From Sedimentitalea sp041224545 (GTDB lineage: Bacteria; Pseudomonadota; Alphaproteobacteria; Rhodobacterales; Rhodobacteraceae): a stretch of DNA of 64,000 nt. This document shows, one piece after another, positions 59,812 to 64,000 of the stretch. Position 1 is the stretch's first letter; each line of letters starts with the position of its first letter. The notes under the pieces were generated by a model. That model saw only the letters and a program-made list of their open reading frames with translations. It had not been told where the DNA came from and ran no database searches. A program made the position numbers and the translations under genes. The stretch covers positions 17,221-81,220 of the forward strand of contig NZ_JBGFGP010000167.1 of the NCBI RefSeq assembly GCF_041224545.1, read 5' to 3'.

Positions 59812-61332
59812 ATGCCTGCCCCTAAACCCGTTGTGTTGTGCATTCTCGATGGTTGGGGATTGTCGGATCAGACCGAAGGCAATGCCCCGCGGCTGGCCGA
59901 GACTCCGACCTTTGATGCGATTATGCAGAACGGGCCACGCGCGACTCTGACCACCCATGGCCCCGACGTCGGCCTGCCCAGCGGACAGATGGGCAACTCC
60001 GAGGTGGGTCACACCAATATCGGAGCCGGTCGCGTGGTTGCGATGGACCTTGGCCAGATCGATCTGGCGATCGAAGACCGCAGTTTCTTCGAGAACCGCG
60101 CATTGCTGCATTTCATCGAAGCAATGAAGCGCAGTGGGGGCACCGCGCACCTGATGGGGCTGGTGTCGGATGGCGGGGTGCACGGGCATCTCGATCACAT
60201 CGCCGCCGCCGCCAGGGCGATTGCCGATGCCGGCGTGCCGGTCGTGCTGCATGCGATCACCGACGGGCGCGATGTTGCCCCGAAATCCACCGAGGCCTAT
60301 CTGCGCATCTTATCAGACAAGATGCCCGACGGGGTGCGGATCGTCACGGTTTCGGGACGTTATTACGCGATGGATCGCGACAACCGGTGGGAGCGGGTCA
60401 AACGAGCCTATGATGCGATTATCCGGGCGCGGGGGCATGTCGCGGCGACTGCGGAAAATGCTGTGACCGATGCCTATGCGCGCGGCGAAACCGATGAGTT
60501 CATCCTGCCATCGGTGATCGGCAGCTATGAGGGGCTGCAGGAGGGGGACGGTTTCTTCTGTCTCAATTTCCGCGCCGACCGTGCCCGCGAAATCCTCGCG
60601 GCGATCGGCCAGCCAGATTTCAACGGGTTCGACACCGGCCCGCGCCCGGCGCTTGCGGCGTTTCTGGGCATGGTCGATTATTCGGACAGGCACGCCACCT
60701 ACATGACCACCGTCTATCCCAAGGCCGATATCGTCAATACGCTGGGCGCGTGGGTCGCGGCGCAGGGCAAGCGTCAGTTCCGGCTCGCGGAGACCGAGAA
60801 ATATCCGCATGTCACGTTCTTTCTGAACGGTGGCAAGGAACAGCCCGAAAAGGGCGAGGATCGCTTCATGCCGAAATCTCCCAAGGTTGCGACCTATGAT
60901 CTGCAGCCCGAGATGTCGGCGGGCGAGGTGACTGACAAGTTTGTCGAGGCGATCCACGCGGGCTATGACCTGATTGTCACCAACTATGCCAATCCGGACA
61001 TGGTGGGGCATACCGGGGATCTGGATGCGGCGATCAGGGCCTGCGAAGCCGTTGATCGGGGGTTGACCCGGGTGGTCGATGCGCTGCGCCAGGAGGGCGG
61101 CGCGATGATCGTCACGGCCGATCACGGCAACTGCGAGACGATGGTCGATCCGAAGACCGGCGGCCCCCATACGGCGCATACGCTCAACCCGGTGCCGGTG
61201 GTGCTGGTCAACGGGCCAGAGGGTGCAGCGCTGCGCGAGGGCGGACGCCTGTGCGATCTAGCGCCGACGCTGCTTGAGCTGATGGGGTTGCCGCAACCGT
61301 CCGAAATGACCGGCAAGAGCCTGCTCAAATGA
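59812..61332 (+). CDS. gpmI: 2,3-bisphosphoglycerate-independent phosphoglycerate mutase
   Basis: The 506-residue protein interconverts 2- and 3-phosphoglycerate in glycolysis with two manganese ions. The alkaline-phosphatase fold is intact: the N-terminal metal site LCILDGWGLS, the catalytic Ser in PSGQMGNSEVGHTNIGAGR, the phosphate contact GRDVAPKSTEAYL and the C-terminal metal site YANPDMVGHTGD and TADHGNCETM. The start at 59812 (MPAPKPVVLC) follows GGAGCC; the longer frame upstream is not part of the gene. It overlaps the EnvC-like gene by 4 bp. Confidence 0.95.
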   Translation: MPAPKPVVLCILDGWGLSDQTEGNAPRLAETPTFDAIMQNGPRATLTTHGPDVGLPSGQMGNSEVGHTNIGAGRVVAMDLGQIDLAIEDRSFFENRALLHFIEAMKRSGGTAHLMGLVSDGGVHGHLDHIAAAARAIADAGVPVVLHAITDGRDVAPKSTEAYLRILSDKMPDGVRIVTVSGRYYAMDRDNRWERVKRAYDAIIRARGHVAATAENAVTDAYARGETDEFILPSVIGSYEGLQEGDGFFCLNFRADRAREILAAIGQPDFNGFDTGPRPALAAFLGMVDYSDRHATYMTTVYPKADIVNTLGAWVAAQGKRQFRLAETEKYPHVTFFLNGGKEQPEKGEDRFMPKSPKVATYDLQPEMSAGEVTDKFVEAIHAGYDLIVTNYANPDMVGHTGDLDAAIRACEAVDRGLTRVVDALRQEGGAMIVTADHGNCETMVDPKTGGPHTAHTLNPVPVVLVNGPEGAALREGGRLCDLAPTLLELMGLPQPSEMTGKSLLK

Positions 61333-62429
61333 TTCTGCGTCTTGCTCTTTGTGTCGGCATGTTCTGTGGCTCGGCAATTGCGGCACAGACCGATCCGGCG
61401 ACGGCGGCGATCGAGCGGCTGCAAGCGGCGGGTCGCTCGCTGGACGCGGCAGAAAGCGCCCCGGACCCGGTTGGGGCGCTGGTGCGGACGATCCATGCCT
61501 ATGAAACGGGGATGGATGCGATGGGTGACGGATTGCGAGCCGCGGCAACCCGCGAGGCGCAACTCACTCAGGCGCTTGTGGTGCAAGAGGCAGAAATCGC
61601 GCGGTTCCTCATGGTATTGCAGGCCGCCGAAGCCGCGCCGCCGGTCTTTACCGTGACACATCCGGCCGGTCCGGTCGGTGCCGCGCGGGCGCAGATGCTG
61701 ATCGCCGAGATCAAACCGGTGCTGTCTGAACGCGCGGCAGAGCTCCGGATCGCTCTGGATGAGTTGCGTAGCCTGCAACGGGCGCAAGGGCAGGCCGCCG
61801 ACGTCCTGCAACAGGCGCTCACAGGGGGCGAGCGGGCCCGCGCGATGCTGGCAACGGTCATGTCAGAACGGACCGACCTGCCTGTCCACTTCGTCGAAGA
61901 CCCTGTCCGAACGGCGATCCTGGTTTCATCGGTTGATACGCTTGACGGCTTTGTCGACGGGCTTTCGCAGATTGCGGCGCAACCGATTGCGCCCTATCCG
62001 GGTGACGCGAGCGGTCGCAAGGGCGCGCTGGACCTGCCTGTCGAGGGCGAGATGCAACAGGCCGGCGACGAAGACGGCGTGATCGTTTTGGCCCGCGCGC
62101 GTGCCCTGGTCACATCGCCCGTCTCTGCGACGATACGCTATCGCGGACCGTTGCTGGATATGGGAAACGCCGTGATACTTGAGCCGCAGCCCGATATGTT
62201 GATCGTCATCGCCGGTCTTCGGGAGGTGCTGGGACGCGCGGGAGATGTGATATCTGCGGGGACGCCAATCGGTTTCATGGGCGGCAACGCCCCGGAAATT
62301 GGCACAATTCTGTCACTAAGCGGTGATGCCACTGGTACTCTGCACTCAGAAGCGCTCTATATGGAAGTCAGAGAGGGCGGGCGGCCGGTTGATCCGGCAA
62401 CGTGGTTCCGAACCGATAAGGATGGATAA
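61329..62429 (+). CDS. EnvC-like murein hydrolase activator (M23/LytM fold)
   Basis: The 366-residue protein has a signal peptide (MILRLALCVGMFCGSAIAA), a long helical, probably coiled-coil part (about 20-200) and a C-terminal LytM-type domain (about 240-360: SATIRYRGPLLDMGNAVILE, DMLIVIAGLREVLGRAGDVI, LYMEVREGGRPVDPATWF). Zinc ligands of active M23 peptidases (HxxxD, HxH) are not seen, so it is likely a non-catalytic amidase activator like EnvC. It is translationally coupled to gpmI by ATGA overlap and followed by ctpA after 6 bp, an order found in many alphaproteobacteria. Confidence 0.85.
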   Translation: MILRLALCVGMFCGSAIAAQTDPATAAIERLQAAGRSLDAAESAPDPVGALVRTIHAYETGMDAMGDGLRAAATREAQLTQALVVQEAEIARFLMVLQAAEAAPPVFTVTHPAGPVGAARAQMLIAEIKPVLSERAAELRIALDELRSLQRAQGQAADVLQQALTGGERARAMLATVMSERTDLPVHFVEDPVRTAILVSSVDTLDGFVDGLSQIAAQPIAPYPGDASGRKGALDLPVEGEMQQAGDEDGVIVLARARALVTSPVSATIRYRGPLLDMGNAVILEPQPDMLIVIAGLREVLGRAGDVISAGTPIGFMGGNAPEIGTILSLSGDATGTLHSEALYMEVREGGRPVDPATWFRTDKDG

Positions 62430-62435
62430 ACGAAC

Positions 62436-63776
62436 ATGAAGAAATTCGTGATGGCTGCCCTGGGCGGCACTCTTGCGGGGGTTGTGGCGACGACACAGAT
62501 CGCTGGTCCGCTGGTGGCAGAGGAAAGCGGGCGCAGTGCAAACGTGTACGAGCAACTCGACCTGTTCGGGGATATCTTCGAGCGTATTCGCGCGCAATAT
62601 GTCGAAGAGGTTGACGAGTCAGAGCTGATCGAGGCCGCGATCAACGGCATGCTGACTTCGCTCGATCCGCATTCCAGCTATCTGTCGCCGGACGATGCAA
62701 CCCAGATGCGGGTTCAGACCCGCGGTGAATTTGGCGGACTCGGGATCGAGGTCACGCAGGAAGAGGGCTTTGTCAAGGTCGTCTCTCCGATCGACGGAAC
62801 TCCGGCGGACGAGGCCGGCATGGAAGCCGGCGATTTCATCACGCATGTGGATGGCGAGAGCCTGCTTGGCCTGACGCTGGACAAGGCGGTCGACATGATG
62901 CGCGGCCCCGTGGGGTCCGAGATCGTGATCACCGTGGTACGGGAAGGCGAAAGCGAACCCTTTGACGTTTCCATCATCCGCGACACCATCAAGCTCACTG
63001 CCGTGCGGACGCGGATCGAGGGCGAGAGCGTGGTGTTGCGGGTGACAACCTTCAACGATCAGACAACCCCGAACCTCGAAGCGGGCCTGAAAGAGCAGAT
63101 CGAAGCGGCAGGCGGCCTCGACAATATCAATGGCGTGGTTCTGGATCTGCGCAATAATCCCGGAGGCCTTCTGACTCAGGCGATCTCGGTCTCCGATGCG
63201 TTTCTGGACGAGGGCGAGATCGTCAGCACGCGTGGTCGCAATGTCGCCGATGGAGAGCGGTTCAACGCGACCGAGGGCGATCTGATCGAGGGCAAGCCGA
63301 TGGTCGTCCTGATCAATGGCGGTTCAGCGTCGGCCTCGGAAATCGTTGCGGGTGCGCTGCAGGACCATCGCCGGGCGATTGTCGTCGGCACCAAGAGCTT
63401 TGGCAAGGGTTCGGTGCAGACCGTGATGCCGCTGCGGGGTGACGGGGCCATGCGCCTGACCACCGCGCGTTATTACACGCCGTCGGGCCGCTCGATCCAG
63501 GCGCTCGGGGTTTCTCCCGATATCGTCGTGGCCCAGCCCCGCCGGGAACCCGAAAGCGAGGATGAGGAAGAGACCAGCGTCGCAGCGCGCATCCGGTCGG
63601 AAGCGGACCTGCGCGGGCGGTTGAACAATGACAGCTTGTCCGAAGACGAAATCCGCCAGATCGAAGCAGACCGCGAGAAGGCCGAGAAATCTGCCCAACT
63701 GCGCGAAGAGGATTACCAGCTGGCCTATGCCATCGACATTCTCAAGGGTCTGTCTGCTCTGGGACCGGAAAAATAA
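62436..63776 (+). CDS. ctpA: Carboxyl-terminal processing protease CtpA (S41A)
   Basis: The 446-residue protein has a signal peptide or anchor (MKKFVMAALGGTLAGVVATT), a PDZ domain (about 95-175: EFGGLGIEVTQEEGFVKVV) and the S41 catalytic domain. The nucleophile Ser is in INGGSASASEIVAGAL and the general-base Lys in GTKSFGKGSVQTVMPL. It cleaves periplasmic proteins near their C-termini. The C-terminal tail is charged (ESEDEEETSVAARIRSEAD). It ends the gpmI-envC-ctpA operon. Confidence 0.93.
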   Translation: MKKFVMAALGGTLAGVVATTQIAGPLVAEESGRSANVYEQLDLFGDIFERIRAQYVEEVDESELIEAAINGMLTSLDPHSSYLSPDDATQMRVQTRGEFGGLGIEVTQEEGFVKVVSPIDGTPADEAGMEAGDFITHVDGESLLGLTLDKAVDMMRGPVGSEIVITVVREGESEPFDVSIIRDTIKLTAVRTRIEGESVVLRVTTFNDQTTPNLEAGLKEQIEAAGGLDNINGVVLDLRNNPGGLLTQAISVSDAFLDEGEIVSTRGRNVADGERFNATEGDLIEGKPMVVLINGGSASASEIVAGALQDHRRAIVVGTKSFGKGSVQTVMPLRGDGAMRLTTARYYTPSGRSIQALGVSPDIVVAQPRREPESEDEEETSVAARIRSEADLRGRLNNDSLSEDEIRQIEADREKAEKSAQLREEDYQLAYAIDILKGLSALGPEK

Positions 63777-63859
63777 AGCTGCCGCTTTCCATCTGTCACG
63801 CATAAGCCGCCGGCTTGCGGTCGGTCCGCCCCGGGTGGACCCAGTCGATAACTCTTCCT

Positions 63860-64000
63860 GGTATCTTTCCCGGCGCGGGCGGCACCACGCGGCTGGTGCG
63901 CAAGCTGGGTGCGATGGGCGCGTCGCCCTTCCTGCTCGAAGGCAAGATGGTCGAACCGACAAAAGCCAAGGCCGCCGGTCTGGTGGACGAGGTGGTGGAC
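63860..64000 (+). pseudogene. 5'-truncated crotonase-domain remnant (FadJ/FadB-like), continues beyond window
   Basis: The last 141 bases translate as 47 codons, GIFPGAGGTTRLVRKLGAMG, then ASPFLLEGKMVEPTKAK and AAGLVDEVVD. This matches the middle of the enoyl-CoA hydratase domain of multifunctional fatty acid oxidation proteins as I recall it. About 130 residues that should precede this are missing: the frame is open only back to a stop at 63803-63805, with no ATG and no crotonase similarity before GIFPG, and ctpA ends at 63776. The rest of the gene, if any, lies outside the window. It is most likely a deletion remnant or a breakpoint. Confidence 0.7.

Overview
The window looks like a chromosomal segment of a marine alphaproteobacterium of the Rhodobacteraceae (Roseobacter group). 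This is inferred from the high GC content, the gene repertoire (TauR/Tpa/Xsc/SoeABC taurine-to-sulfate pathway, dimethylglycine dehydrogenase paralogues, TRAP and polyamine-type ABC transporters, a GT14-DUF5928 type protein) and local synteny such as gpmI-envC-ctpA. I found no rRNA, tRNA, CRISPR array, phage or transposase gene. Because of the GC content there are many long antisense shadow frames; these are left out.

Region by region: (1) 1-5.05 kb: edge-truncated XRE regulator divergent from a BktB-like thiolase, a sensor kinase that lacks its N-terminus, a glutathione S-transferase, mtgA and a free-methionine-sulfoxide reductase. (2) 5.1-12.6 kb: an operon led by an XRE-cupin regulator, with a LysE-type exporter, a GFA protein, and two dimethylglycine/sarcosine dehydrogenase paralogues flanking a homocysteine methyltransferase; this suggests demethylation of betaine-like compounds. 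(3) 12.6-27.4 kb: housekeeping genes (rluA, aldehyde dehydrogenase, peroxiredoxin, pnp, aspC/sseA, smpB, lytic transglycosylase) interleaved with surface-glycan genes (GT11 fucosyltransferase-like, GT25, a sulfotransferase divergent from a GT14-like transferase). Two copies of a 99-bp palindromic repeat sit at 17.0 and 27.3 kb. (4) 27.4-42.7 kb: taurine catabolism. TauABC imports taurine, Tpa converts it to sulfoacetaldehyde, Xsc cleaves that to acetyl phosphate and sulfite, Pta makes acetyl-CoA, a citrate synthase homologue could take it further, and SoeABC would oxidise sulfite to sulfate. TauR-type direct repeats precede tpa, tauR and xsc. (5) 42.9-59.6 kb: a small secreted protein, then a seven-gene minus-strand operon (N-formylglutamate amidohydrolase-like, TRAP dctQMP, glutamine-synthetase-like ligase, aldehyde dehydrogenase, iron alcohol dehydrogenase) divergent from an RpiR regulator and a PotFGHI-like ABC transporter, followed by a class III aminotransferase, a DoeA-like M24 hydrolase and a MarR regulator. 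I propose this as a gamma-glutamylation route for an amino alcohol or polyamine. (6) 59.8-64 kb: gpmI, an EnvC-like protein and ctpA, then a 5'-truncated crotonase (FadJ-like) remnant at the window edge.

The observations most worth following up are the candidate gamma-glutamyl operon with its paired RpiR operators, the three TauR box pairs, the 99-bp repeat whose end supplies the stop codon of a glycosyltransferase gene, the enlarged TauC permease, and the two truncated genes.
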